The notes under the pieces are model-generated. The model saw nothing but the letters and a program-made list of their open reading frames with translations, had not been told where the DNA came from and did no database searches. Below are positions 1 to 9,979 of a DNA stretch of 64,000 nucleotides, one piece after another. Each line of letters starts with the position of its first letter. Positions within the stretch are counted from its first letter, which is position 1. The position numbers were made by a program, and so were the translations under genes. Source of the DNA: Paludibacterium yongneupense DSM 18731 (GTDB lineage Bacteria; Pseudomonadota; Gammaproteobacteria; Burkholderiales; Chromobacteriaceae); contig NZ_AUGZ01000010.1 in the NCBI RefSeq assembly GCF_000422925.1, positions 1-64,000 of the forward strand, given 5' to 3'.

Positions 1-746
<746 letters not shown>

Positions 747-796
747 GGATGTTCTTCACTTTTCAAAGGGGTAGATTCAATGTAAGGGACACGGTG

Positions 797-1636
797 TCAA
801 AGCGTGGCCGTAGCCTGAAAGAAGCAATAAAAGAAAACCAGTTCGGGGTCCTTGCTCAGTTTTTGCAGTTCCAGTTTCATGCCGGCGACCAGATCGGGCG
901 TGACGCGCCGGGCTGCCAGCAATTGCTCTGTTGCAGACAAGAGCAGTTCCGACCAGTACTGCAATACTTCGTGCCGCAGGTGGGGATCGCGCCCATCCAG
1001 ATGTAGCGTTTTGACTTCGGTCCGGACATTGCGGAAGCCTTGCCGCAGCAATATATGTCCGAGCTTTGCTCCGATGAAGGGGTCGCCGCCGAGCTCAAGC
1101 TGGTGCTCGTTGAAGGCGGCCCAATACTGCTGCAAGTGCGGCGAGTAGGGAGACAAGAAAAACGCGGCATTCATGACTTCGGTCGCGTACAGACGGCTGC
1201 CCGGCTTAAGCACCCGCCGCACTTCCGCCAGCACCTGCTCGGGATCGGGCACATGTTCGAGAATCCAGCACAGGAAGGCCGCATCGAAACTTGCCGGGGC
1301 AAAATCGAGATTGCCCGCATCCATCTGCTGCAGCGTCAGGCGCTTGAGCGCCAGAGGGTGATCCCGCAGGCGATCATGCGCTGCCGCGAGTTGTTTCTCG
1401 CTGAAGTCTATGCCGGCAATCCTGATATCGGGATAGCGGCGTAGCAGAATTTCTGTCTGGGCACCGACCCCGCAGCCAACCTCCAGCACCCTGTCGACAT
1501 TGTTGAATTCGATACTCTGATAGACCTTGTGTTCAAGAAAACGCGCTTGCCGTGCGAGCCGCTCCTGCTCTACCGGCGAAAAACCATGAACATAGGGAAA
1601 TTCGATGCTGCGTTGATGGCCTTGCAGATTTGGCAT
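797..1636 (-). CDS. Class I SAM-dependent methyltransferase
   Basis: About 279 residues. The Rossmann methyltransferase core shows motif I as VLEVGCGVGAQTE near residue 47, the acidic residue of motif II in IAGIDFSEKQ, then DAAFLCWILEHVPDPEQVL and a motif like EVRRVLKPGSRLY, as in the UbiE/Methyltransf_11 group. The substrate cannot be read from the sequence. I start it at the ATG at 1636 because AAGGA lies seven bases upstream; the frame is open further upstream, but those residues do not look conserved. No signal peptide, so cytoplasmic. It could act on a quinone, lipid or small molecule. Confidence 0.85.
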   Translation of the reverse strand: MPNLQGHQRSIEFPYVHGFSPVEQERLARQARFLEHKVYQSIEFNNVDRVLEVGCGVGAQTEILLRRYPDIRIAGIDFSEKQLAAAHDRLRDHPLALKRLTLQQMDAGNLDFAPASFDAAFLCWILEHVPDPEQVLAEVRRVLKPGSRLYATEVMNAAFFLSPYSPHLQQYWAAFNEHQLELGGDPFIGAKLGHILLRQGFRNVRTEVKTLHLDGRDPHLRHEVLQYWSELLLSATEQLLAARRVTPDLVAGMKLELQKLSKDPELVFFYCFFQATATL

Positions 1637-2602
1637 GAGATTATCCTTAGTACACACAATGTGGATGTTCCGGAACGACTGTGGACCATTGCTTTGATCT
1701 CGTGCCGGCATGGCAGGGGGCACAGCGTTAAAACGTCACGGTCGCTTGCTCGCGCATCAGGCTGGAATTTCCCGCGGCTTGGCCTGCCCGGGATTCGCCC
1801 TTCCCGCGCGGGGGCGCCCTCTGCCTGCAGGGCAGCCAGCCACCAGGAGCGGCTTCGCCCCTCTTCCGGCGAGTCAGGGAGTCGCCGCGCACCATCGCGC
1901 GCTTGCCGTTTTTTCTGTTCGTGAATGGCGCCGGTCGCCAGCCAGAAAAGCCGCTCTCCGGCCCCCCTTTCCGTGCGTGGCAAGGACGCGTCGCACCACC
2001 CGTCTTCGGAACGCGATTGCGAGCTGATACTATATTGCTGTACGATATATAGCAACACGACTATATTACATAGAGATCTATGCAAAGAGGCTGGCAATAC
2101 CCTTGCAGCAGGATTCAGGCGATTTAATAGCCATTAAAAACAAAGGGATAATGGCTTCTATCGCGCTGTCGCTCTTTGGCAACAGCAAGCGCACCCGTCA
2201 CTGTCAGGCTGCCTCCTTGCGGAACCGCCCGTTTTGCCGATCGGGGGGCTGGGAACTCCCGTCCGGGCAGGACCCCTCGACGTTGCGAGAGGGTCGGCTA
2301 TACCATTCGTTATTCCATAAAATAATATAGTTACACTTTTTTATTGCTTATTCTTTTATCGAACCTTGACTAAACTGCGCCGACATTGCTGGTGATACTT
2401 TGGTTTTTCACCAGCCGCACCGCTGCGATAGCCAGGATGGGGGGACTGACTGTCCTTGCCGGAGGCATGCCTGGGTGGGGTATACAAGGTTTCAGCAATA
2501 CCCCGATTTCTGAATCCATCTGCTTCAACTTTGCACGCCGGCGTCTCGGTGCGAGCAGCGGGCGCGGTAACGCAATCTCTGGAAGCAGACGAAGGAAAGA
2601 CG
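1637..2602. other. Intergenic region between methyltransferase and cystathionine beta-synthase
   Basis: About 960 bases with no gene I can support. Open frames here have poor codon use and no ribosome site. Bases 2020-2080 and 2315-2375 are AT-rich against a GC-rich background and are the likeliest places for promoters serving the divergent flanking genes. I could not fix a confident -35/-10 pair. Confidence 0.5.
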
Positions 2603-4039
2603 ATGACCGCGAGACAGATAAGTGAAGTTGAACCGCAGCCGTTTCCATCCGACCGCCATCCGGACAGGATAAGCAACTCGGTATTGGAGATGATAGGGAA
2701 CACCCCGCTGCTTAGAGTCACGCATCTGGATACAGGCCCGTGCGAACTGTATCTGAAGCTGGAAAATCAGAACCCCGGGGGCTCCATCAAGGACAGAGTC
2801 GCATTATCGATGATTGAAGCTGCCGAGAAGGATGGCAGACTCAAGCCGGGGGGGACCATTATTGAGGCAACGGCCGGCAACACCGGTCTGGGGCTGGCAC
2901 TGGTCGCCTCCCAGAAAGGCTACAAGCTGATTCTGGTTGTGCCGGACAAAATGAGCCGGGAGAAAATCCTGCATCTGCAAGCACTCGGTGCAGAGGTCGT
3001 ACTCACGCGTTCCGATGTCGGCAAAGGCGACGTGGATTACTATCAGGACCGTGCGGCAAGGCTGGCAGCCAGGACACCCGGGGCCTTCTATATCGATCAA
3101 TTCAGCAACGCGGCCAACCCGCAGGCCCACGAGCACAACACGGGGCCCGAGCTATGGGAACAGTTGCAGCACGAGGTGGACGCCATTGTCGTGGGTGTCG
3201 GCTCCAGCGGAACGCTCAGCGGTCTCTCGCGCTTCTTTGCAGAGGTCTCGCCGACGACCGAATTCGTACTGGCCGACCCTGCCGGCTCCATCCTGGCCGA
3301 CCATGTCGAACATGGCCAGTTCGGCCAGGCAGGCAGTTGGCTGGTGGAAGGCATAGGCGAGGATTTCATTCCTCCGCTGGCCAACTTCGACCGGGTCAGG
3401 CACGCCTACCGTATCAGTGACAAGCAAAGCTTCGATGCTGCCCGCGAACTGCTGCGCCGCGAGGGCATCCTGGGTGGTTCCTCGACCGGGACCTTGCTGG
3501 CCGCTGCGCTTCAGTATTGTCAGAAACAGACAGCCCCCAAGCGGGTCGTGACCTTTGTCTGCGACAGCGGCAACAAGTATCTGTCAAAGATGTACAACGA
3601 CTTCTGGCTGTTCGATCAGGGCCTGGACAAGCCGCCTCTGGTCGGCAATATCACTGACTTGATCGCCCGGCGGCACGATCGCGGACACAGTGTGTTTTGT
3701 CATCAGGAAGATCCGCTTACCTCGGTTTACCAGCGCATGCGGCTGCATGATATTTCACAGCTGCCGGTCATCGATGAAGGCAGGGTGATAGGCATCATTG
3801 ATGAATGGGATTTGCTGATGTCGGTACATGGCGAACCGGAAAACTTCCACTTGCCCGTTTTTACCGCGATGAGCAGCAAGGTGGAAACCATATCGCCGCA
3901 GGCTTCGCTGGAAGACCTGCTCCTGCTCTTCAATAACGGCCATATCGCGGTCGTCATGGACAAACAGCACTACCTGGGCCTGATTACCCAGAGCGACCTG
4001 CTGACTTACTGGCGGCAGCGTGTTGGTTCGGCCGAGTAG
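2603..4039 (+). CDS. Cystathionine beta-synthase with C-terminal CBS pair
   Basis: A 478-residue PLP enzyme of fold type II. The lysine that binds PLP is K63 in NPGGSIKDRVA; TAGNTGLGLA binds the substrate carboxylate and GVGSSGTLSG holds the PLP phosphate. Residues from about 345 to the end form two CBS motifs, the regulatory module of cystathionine beta-synthases. Expected reaction: serine (or O-acetylserine) plus homocysteine to cystathionine. The ATG at 2603 has AAGGA seven bases upstream; the frame extends 49 codons further but that part is not family-like. The gamma-synthase/lyase gene follows 55 bases later, so the two form a reverse trans-sulfuration operon. A cysteine synthase with CBS domains is the alternative. 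Confidence 0.93.
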   Translation: MTARQISEVEPQPFPSDRHPDRISNSVLEMIGNTPLLRVTHLDTGPCELYLKLENQNPGGSIKDRVALSMIEAAEKDGRLKPGGTIIEATAGNTGLGLALVASQKGYKLILVVPDKMSREKILHLQALGAEVVLTRSDVGKGDVDYYQDRAARLAARTPGAFYIDQFSNAANPQAHEHNTGPELWEQLQHEVDAIVVGVGSSGTLSGLSRFFAEVSPTTEFVLADPAGSILADHVEHGQFGQAGSWLVEGIGEDFIPPLANFDRVRHAYRISDKQSFDAARELLRREGILGGSSTGTLLAAALQYCQKQTAPKRVVTFVCDSGNKYLSKMYNDFWLFDQGLDKPPLVGNITDLIARRHDRGHSVFCHQEDPLTSVYQRMRLHDISQLPVIDEGRVIGIIDEWDLLMSVHGEPENFHLPVFTAMSSKVETISPQASLEDLLLLFNNGHIAVVMDKQHYLGLITQSDLLTYWRQRVGSAE

Positions 4040-4094
4040 CCGTCCCGGAAAACGGCGATACATTCGTGCAGCCCGATTTTAAAAGGAGTCCATC

Positions 4095-5252
4095 TTGAGT
4101 ATTGATTTTCAAACCTTGTCGGTGACGGCCGGCCTCCATGAGGATCAATTTGGTGCGGTGATTCCTCCCATTTATGCGACCTCGACCTATCGCCAGCATG
4201 GACCGGGCGAGCATTCTGGCTACGAATATTCCCGCAGCCAGAATCCGACCCGCGAGGCACTTGAACGGGGGATCGCCGAGCTGGAAGGCGGCAGCCGCGG
4301 CTATGCCTTCGGCTCGGGCCTTGCCGCGATTGCCACCGTGCTGGACCTCCTGCCGGCAGGCAGCCACATTGTCGCGATCGATGATTTATACGGGGGTTCG
4401 GTCAGGCTGTTTGATCGGGTGCGCAGCCACTCTGCCAACCTTGCCATCACCTATGTTCCGTCTGATGACCCGGCCGCGCTGGAAGCAGCAATCGGTCCGG
4501 ACACCCGGATGTTATGGGTGGAAACGCCATCCAACCCGCTGAACAAACTGGCGGATCTGGCATTGCTGGCGAAAATTTCCGCGCGCCACCAGTTGATTGC
4601 GGTTGCCGATAATACCTTTGCTTCTCCGGTCATTCAGCAACCTCTGAGCCATGGTTTCGACATCGTGGTGCACTCGGCCACCAAATACCTGAATGGGCAT
4701 TCGGACGTCATTGCCGGTGTGGCCGTGGTGTCGAAACAGCGCCCAGACCTGGTCGAGAAACTGGCCTTCCTGCATAACGCTACCGGTGCCATTCTCGACC
4801 CCTTTTCCAGCTTCCTGGTATTGCGTGGGATACGCACGCTGGCCTTGCGGGTCGAACAGCACAGTCGCAATGCGCTGGAGATCGCCCGCTGGCTGGAACG
4901 GCACCCAAGGGTAAAAAGCGTGCGCTACCCCGGCCTTCCCAGCCATCCGCAGCATAGTCTGGCACAGCGCCAGATGAACGGGTTTGGCGGTATCGTATCC
5001 TTCTATCTGGATGGCGATGCGAGCCAGGTCAAGCAGGTGCTGTCACGTAGCCGCTTGTTCACCCTGGCGGAAAGTCTGGGCGGAGTGGAAAGTCTGGTAT
5101 GCGTGCCGGAAGCGATGACCCATGCCTCGGTTCCGGCCGAGCGCCGGCAGGCATTGGGTATCAGCGATAACCTGATCCGCTTGTCGGTCGGCATCGAGTC
5201 CGCAGCGGCGCTCATTGCCGATCTCGACCATGCACTGGCGGCCGATCGCTAG
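4095..5252 (+). CDS. Cystathionine gamma-synthase/gamma-lyase family PLP enzyme
   Basis: 385 residues, the usual length for Cys/Met-metabolism PLP enzymes (fold type I). Seen: the N-terminal IPPIYATSTYRQ, the tyrosine/arginine patch GYEYSRSQNPTR, WVETPSNPLNK, and the PLP lysine K197 in HSATKYLNGHSDV. It starts with TTG at 4095, with AAAGGAG just upstream and no better ATG nearby. Placed after cystathionine beta-synthase, it most likely cleaves cystathionine to cysteine (gamma-lyase), completing methionine-to-cysteine conversion. Sequence alone does not separate lyase from synthase, so no gene symbol is given. Confidence 0.93.
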   Translation: MSIDFQTLSVTAGLHEDQFGAVIPPIYATSTYRQHGPGEHSGYEYSRSQNPTREALERGIAELEGGSRGYAFGSGLAAIATVLDLLPAGSHIVAIDDLYGGSVRLFDRVRSHSANLAITYVPSDDPAALEAAIGPDTRMLWVETPSNPLNKLADLALLAKISARHQLIAVADNTFASPVIQQPLSHGFDIVVHSATKYLNGHSDVIAGVAVVSKQRPDLVEKLAFLHNATGAILDPFSSFLVLRGIRTLALRVEQHSRNALEIARWLERHPRVKSVRYPGLPSHPQHSLAQRQMNGFGGIVSFYLDGDASQVKQVLSRSRLFTLAESLGGVESLVCVPEAMTHASVPAERRQALGISDNLIRLSVGIESAAALIADLDHALAADR

Positions 5253-5635
5253 CAGCGTTCGTTCGCTCGAGCGGATTTCGGGCCGATACCAACCGGCCTC
5301 GAAGCGCTGCATGCGGCAGCAGGGCAAGCATATGGAGCGCAGGCATGGCCGAGGGCCGCCGCTCCAGACCAAGTGCCGAGCGGGAAACGAACTCATCCAG
5401 ACAAGGAGAGCAGTCCTGAAAAGCGACAACTATTGAGCATATGCCCCGGTCCAGCCCGACTTCGACATGGTTCGCGGGGCTCTGGGCGACCGTGTGGATG
5501 GGAAGTATTTTTTCGACTGCCCGGCTGACGGCACCCAGACCAGGCCGACCTGCCGCCCGGGTCGGGTTTTCGGTTTCATGCGGCAGGCAGAGTCGGGGCG
5601 CCCCGCGCCCGATCAAACGGCAGCGGGGCGGGATC
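5253..5635. other. Intergenic region, convergent genes
   Basis: About 380 bases between two convergent genes. I see no supported gene and no clear hairpin-plus-T terminator. Confidence 0.5.
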
Positions 5636-6466
5636 TCAGTTGGTGATATCGGAACCAATCCACTTTTTGGAAATAGCGCTGAGGGTGCCGTCTTTTTTCA
5701 GCTCGCCGATCACTTGCTTGATCCGGGCATTCCACTTGGCATCCCCCTTGCCGACAGCGACCCAGTTGGGCTCCTGGTAGAGCGGCTGCCCCACGATGCG
5801 GAACTTGCCCCCTTTACTGATACGCTCATGGGCGGTTACCAGGTTCGAAATGACGGCATCGACGCGTTTGCCAGCCCCCAGGGCCAGATCCTGATAAGCC
5901 AGCTCCTCATTGCTGTAGGGCGCGATGATCAACTTGCCGAACGGGTAGGTGGGCTGGACGGCATTGGGAGCCTCCAGCACCAATTTTTTCTGTAGATAAC
6001 TTTCGTAAGACGAACCTTGCTCGATACCGATCTTTTTCCCTTCCAGATCCTTCAGGCTGCCGACCTTCTTGTCGGAAGCGTTCACCACCAGCACGGCCGG
6101 CGAGTTGTAGTAGAAGACGGGAAAGTCCAGCACCGCGGCTCTTTCCTTGTTGGGGGTCATCGAGCAGATGCAAATATCCCAGCGGCTGCCCCATCGCCCT
6201 GCGGCAATAGCCTCCCAGGCCGGCGTCTCCAGCTTGAGTTTGACGCCCAGCTTCTTTGCCACCGCCTTGGCCACATCGACATCGAAGCCATCGAGCTGGT
6301 TCTTGCCATTGAGAAAGGAAAACGGCGGATAGCTTTCCAGCAACACGCCGCGCAGCACTCCGGTTTTTTGCACGTTATCCAGCGTTGCTCCGGCATGGCT
6401 CTGGCTCGCAGCCAGAAGCGCAATGGCGGTGAGGGCCTTGGCGATCATCGAGTGTCGTTTCAACAT
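5636..6466 (-). CDS. Family-3 periplasmic solute-binding protein (amino-acid type)
   Basis: 276 residues. The N-terminus is a Sec signal peptide with cleavage near SHA-GATLD. The mature part has the family-3 layout: GVLRGVLLESYPPFSF, then DGFDVDVAKAVAKKLG, and a long lobe with WDICICSMTPNKERA. Such proteins deliver amino acids or related compounds to an ABC permease. No permease or ATPase gene lies beside it, so it is an orphan that may dock to a transporter elsewhere or serve a sensor. Upstream on the reverse strand the DNA is very AT-rich and holds a perfect TATAAT. The substrate is unknown; amino acid or cystine are guesses from the family. Confidence 0.88.
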   Translation of the reverse strand: MLKRHSMIAKALTAIALLAASQSHAGATLDNVQKTGVLRGVLLESYPPFSFLNGKNQLDGFDVDVAKAVAKKLGVKLKLETPAWEAIAAGRWGSRWDICICSMTPNKERAAVLDFPVFYYNSPAVLVVNASDKKVGSLKDLEGKKIGIEQGSSYESYLQKKLVLEAPNAVQPTYPFGKLIIAPYSNEELAYQDLALGAGKRVDAVISNLVTAHERISKGGKFRIVGQPLYQEPNWVAVGKGDAKWNARIKQVIGELKKDGTLSAISKKWIGSDITN

Positions 6467-6513
6467 TTGTCTCTGTCTTCTTGTGGGTCAGGTAATGACT
6501 TATATATCAAACC

Positions 6514-6519
6514 ATTATA
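6514..6519 (-). promoter_or_regulatory. Candidate -10 box for the binding-protein gene
   Basis: On the reverse strand the sequence reads TATAAT, about 48 bases before the start codon, inside a strongly AT-rich stretch (6500-6560). No good -35 hexamer sits at 16-18 bases, so this is only a candidate sigma-70 promoter. Confidence 0.35.
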
Positions 6520-6975
6520 AAAATTTCAAAATCAATTAAATATAAGAATATTGTTTTCCTTGATTTGAGCCGTGCGCAGCAAGCGGCTGTCATCGACACT
6601 CATGGACAAATCGAATGAGTCAAACCTTGACTCCCGGCGCTGGCTTGGGGTGCAGATTGAAACGCATCGCCCTTCTTGCCGGCCCGTCACAACATGTCGC
6701 ACAGGCCCACGATGCATTTGTCGGCGCAAGAGCCCGGAGAATGACGACTGGCGGCGATGCCAGCGTGCCGTTCAAATAGAGGTGCGCGCGATTCGCCCGG
6801 CGCCAGGCGGGCAGGACACGCCCCTGCCCGAAGTCCAGCCGTTTCTTCCTTCACCCTTCGCCAGTAATTTTTACTAGTCGTTTGGTGAAACAGCCGGTCA
6901 CATCAGACGCTTTGATCATTAATTTAACTGTTGCAACCATTTAGCATCGCTGCATGAGCTCGACAGGAGTGATTC
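6520..6975. other. Intergenic region, divergent genes
   Basis: About 450 bases. The left end is AT-rich promoter DNA for the reverse-strand binding protein. The middle has open frames with arginine- and proline-rich translations that look non-coding. Bases 6868-6950 are AT-rich again and probably hold the promoter of the small gene, MFS and ATP-grasp unit. No operator could be defined. Confidence 0.45.
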
Positions 6976-7383
6976 ATGCAGGCTAGCGCAGTCAACGTCA
7001 ACGACACGATCCGCTCAGAACAAGAGCCGGCCATCTGGCATGGTGCCAGTGCGCCGTTGTTTGGCCGGCCCGAAGGCGGGTATTGCCGGCCACCCTATCC
7101 TCGCCCGGCGCGCGCCCGGGCAGTGACCCCGGGGCCGTTCGACAGCCGGTTGAACATGCCGCCGCGACACCAGCCCTCACATCGGCTTGCACAGCGGCGG
7201 CTGCAGAATGCCGACGAGCGGGGCTGGCCGTTCTATGCCGCCACGTCGATGGCGCTTACCCATTATTTTCGCGATATGCCGGCGAACCATCATCATTCTT
7301 TCCGCTGCCTGGCCGTCTCGTTCCACAGCAAAGAAGCCCTGACCATCGAAGAATGCAGGCCTTCGCAAGGAGAAGAGGGATGA
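6976..7383 (+). CDS. Unknown 135-residue protein, translationally coupled to the MFS gene
   Basis: I do not recognise this protein. Support for it being real: AGGAG six bases before the ATG, a stop that overlaps the start of the next gene as ATGA, and fairly good GC-ending codons at the beginning (residues 1-30) and end (85-110). The middle is rich in Pro and Arg and could be poorly conserved or shifted. There is no signal peptide or membrane segment; a His-rich spot (NHHHS) lies near residue 105. As the first frame of a probable three-gene unit with an exporter and an ATP-grasp ligase, it could be an enzyme fragment, an accessory factor or a translated leader. It could also be non-coding. 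Confidence 0.4.
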   Translation: MQASAVNVNDTIRSEQEPAIWHGASAPLFGRPEGGYCRPPYPRPARARAVTPGPFDSRLNMPPRHQPSHRLAQRRLQNADERGWPFYAATSMALTHYFRDMPANHHHSFRCLAVSFHSKEALTIEECRPSQGEEG

Positions 7384-8582
7384 ATACGAAGCACATCATT
7401 TTCTACGCCGCCGTCGCGGCGCTCACCGCCATCGACATGGCGCTGATGATAGGGTTGTTCTGGTCCTCCCTGCAGATCACGGGTTCGCCATTGGCGCTGG
7501 GCTGCGTGCTGTGTCTGTCGGTTTTGCTGCCGTTTGGCTTGCAACGCCTGCTGCCGCCCCAGCGCAGGATGCTGCTCAGCGGGCTGCGCCGGACCTTGCT
7601 GCTGCGCATGGCAGGCTATGGTGCGCTGCTGGCCGTGATCGGCGCCGCCAGCCTGCACCATCTTTCCGGTTTTGTCGGCGTGTCGCTGGTCGTGGGCACG
7701 CTCGGATTTTTCTCCACCAGCGCACTCGAGTCGCTTAACACCCGCCTGAGCCAGGCGGGCGACCTGAGCAGCGAGCGCGCCGCACGCTGGATGCAAACGG
7801 CGATTCAGCTGGGCGCCTTCAGCGGTGCGGCCGCCGGCGGCTGGGCGCTGGAGCGGCTGGGCATCGAGCATCTGGCCCAGGTTCTTTTCATCGCCAACCT
7901 GCTGCTCAGCGCATTGCTACTGCTGCCCCGCCTTGATACTCGTCCGACCGCCCCCTCGACGCAGAGTGCGCGCACCGGCGCCGGCGGCGCATCCGAGCGC
8001 GTCGACCGCCGCATCCTGCTGTGGCTGTGCCTGGCATTGGGCATGATCGGCTTCCACATCGGCGCCTTCAATACGCTCACCCCGGTGATCTATCTGCAGC
8101 TGAACCACTGGACCTCGGCGCAATTCGGTCTGGCCAGCGCCGTCGCAGGCTGCGGGGCCTTTCTGGCCGCCGTATTGCCGCGACGGCGTGTCACGGGGGC
8201 GGCCGTGGCGGTCTGGATCATGCTGATGGATGCCGTGCTGGGCTTCAGTTCGCTCGCGCCCGTATCGATCGCGGCCGGTTTCGGCATCGGCTATGGCATC
8301 AACCTCCTGCGCATCGGATTGCGCAAGCAGTTGATCGACATCGCGCGCACACCGGCCGACGCCGATCATATCGGCTCGGTGAGCGCGTTCCACTACCTGC
8401 TGTTGCAAAGCGCCGCGCCCCTGCTGCTGTCGGTATTGAGCACCCGCCCGCTGCTCGGCCCAGCCGGCGCACCCTACCTGCTGCCCGCCGTACCGCTGGC
8501 GCTGCTGGCCTGCCTGCTGGCTTCATCCCGCTTGAGCGCTTCGGCCGCCGCCAAGATGGCCAAGGCCGGGGCAGTACGTTGA
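7380..8582 (+). CDS. Major facilitator superfamily transporter
   Basis: About 400 residues with some 10-12 hydrophobic helices, split by a polar stretch near residues 190-215 that separates the two halves as in MFS carriers. I start it at the ATG at 7380, which overlaps the upstream stop (ATGA) and has AAGGAG just ahead; the frame stays open further upstream but there it overlaps the previous gene. The next gene, an ATP-grasp ligase, follows after 29 bases. Dipeptide-making ATP-grasp ligases are often paired with MFS exporters (the bacilysin locus is a known case), so export of the ligase product from the cytoplasm is the likely role. That function is inferred from context. Confidence 0.85.
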   Translation: MNTKHIIFYAAVAALTAIDMALMIGLFWSSLQITGSPLALGCVLCLSVLLPFGLQRLLPPQRRMLLSGLRRTLLLRMAGYGALLAVIGAASLHHLSGFVGVSLVVGTLGFFSTSALESLNTRLSQAGDLSSERAARWMQTAIQLGAFSGAAAGGWALERLGIEHLAQVLFIANLLLSALLLLPRLDTRPTAPSTQSARTGAGGASERVDRRILLWLCLALGMIGFHIGAFNTLTPVIYLQLNHWTSAQFGLASAVAGCGAFLAAVLPRRRVTGAAVAVWIMLMDAVLGFSSLAPVSIAAGFGIGYGINLLRIGLRKQLIDIARTPADADHIGSVSAFHYLLLQSAAPLLLSVLSTRPLLGPAGAPYLLPAVPLALLACLLASSRLSASAAAKMAKAGAVR

Positions 8583-8611
8583 CCGCCCCCCATGACCTGA
8601 AAGGAGACATC

Positions 8612-9856
8612 ATGCATTCACAGACCACACCCTGGGTTATCATCGTCGACCCTTATTCCAGCGGAATCGTCTACGCGCCGGCTTTCGCGGCACGCGGTCT
8701 GCACTGCCTGGCCGTCCGCTCCTCGGCCAGCGTGCCGGAGCGCTTCCTCAAAGGCTTCCAGGCCGCAGATTTCGACGGCGGCATGCTGTACGATGCCGAT
8801 GCCGCACTCAAGCACATCGGAGATGCGCCGGTCGCGGCCGTCGTGGCCGGCTGCGAAATCGGCGTGGCCGTTGCGGAAGATCTGGCGGCCAGGCTCGGCT
8901 TGCAAGGCAATTCCCCCTGCACCACCGAACGGCGCCGTCACAAGCACCAGATGCAGCAGGCGCTGGCGCTGGCCGGCTTGCGCCACATTCCGACGACACT
9001 GGTGCGCGCCCAAGGCGAAATCGAAGCGCTGCTGGGGCAACTGAATCAAGAAGACAATTATGTCGTCAAGCCGGTCAACTCGGCGGCCACGGACGGCGTG
9101 GTCTTTGCCAGGGGCCGCGATGGGGTGGCGCAAGCGCTCGGGCGCGCCGCCTGGGACCGGATCAACAACCTGGGCGAAGTCAATGTCGGCTTCGTCATCC
9201 AGCCTTTCATTCAGGGGCCGGAATACGTGGTGGACATGGTTGCCCATGCCGCCGGGTATACCGTGGCCTCGCTGTCCGTCTATCGCAAGATAGCCCGCAA
9301 TGGCTCGGCCTTTGTCTATGCGGGACTGGAGGTTCTGGATGCGGAGCGCGCAGAGTATGCCGAGCTGATCGAATACGCGCGCCAAGCCGCCCATGCGCTA
9401 GGCATGCGGCAGGGGCCGGTGCACATGGAGCTGATCCTGAGCGCAAAGGGCCCGGTCATGATAGAAGCCGGCGCACGCTTGCATGGCGGTGTCGCTCCTT
9501 CTTTGTTCAAGGATTGCCATGCCCCCGATCTGGTCAGCCTGGCGATCGATGCCTATCTGGGCGTTCCCATTCAGACCCGTGTCTCCTGCCTCGCACAAGC
9601 CGGACACATCCTGTTTCTGATCAATGACCGCATGCAGATCTTTTCCGGCGAATCGCGCCGACTGACCGACGCACTGCACGCGCTGCCCAGCTATCGCGGC
9701 CACCGCTTGTTCGTCGCTCCCGGCGATACGCTGGCACCTACCGTCGATCTGGCAAGCTGCCCCGGCATTGTCTGGCTGGCCCACCCCTCGCAGGAAACCC
9801 TGCGGGACGATGTGCGCCGGTGCGAAACGTTGCAGCTGGTGGAAGAGTCGGAATGA
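8612..9856 (+). CDS. ATP-grasp ligase, L-amino-acid ligase-like
   Basis: 414 residues with ATP-grasp features: an N-terminal Rossmann-like domain (residues 1-110), the ATP lysine in NYVVKPVNSAATDGV, the grasp segment FVIQPFIQGPEYVVDMV, and metal-binding acids in GPVHMELIL and VMIEAGARLHGG. Enzymes of this group join a carboxylate to an amine with ATP; those shaped like this include dipeptide-forming L-amino-acid ligases. AAGGAG lies six bases before the ATG. It follows an MFS gene and faces an Lrp-type regulator, which fits synthesis and export of an amino-acid conjugate. Substrates are not readable; an aminoacyl modification of another small molecule is also possible. Confidence 0.85.
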   Translation: MHSQTTPWVIIVDPYSSGIVYAPAFAARGLHCLAVRSSASVPERFLKGFQAADFDGGMLYDADAALKHIGDAPVAAVVAGCEIGVAVAEDLAARLGLQGNSPCTTERRRHKHQMQQALALAGLRHIPTTLVRAQGEIEALLGQLNQEDNYVVKPVNSAATDGVVFARGRDGVAQALGRAAWDRINNLGEVNVGFVIQPFIQGPEYVVDMVAHAAGYTVASLSVYRKIARNGSAFVYAGLEVLDAERAEYAELIEYARQAAHALGMRQGPVHMELILSAKGPVMIEAGARLHGGVAPSLFKDCHAPDLVSLAIDAYLGVPIQTRVSCLAQAGHILFLINDRMQIFSGESRRLTDALHALPSYRGHRLFVAPGDTLAPTVDLASCPGIVWLAHPSQETLRDDVRRCETLQLVEESE

Positions 9857-9979
9857 TAGGCGGCGGCCGGTGCCGGGCCCGCGATTGCGCCGCCGTCCGG
9901 TTCCCGGGTCGATCGTCGCGGCAATGCCAGCATCCTGCCGCGGTGCTCCCTGCGCCTGCGAGCGCCGCGGCAAGGGCTA

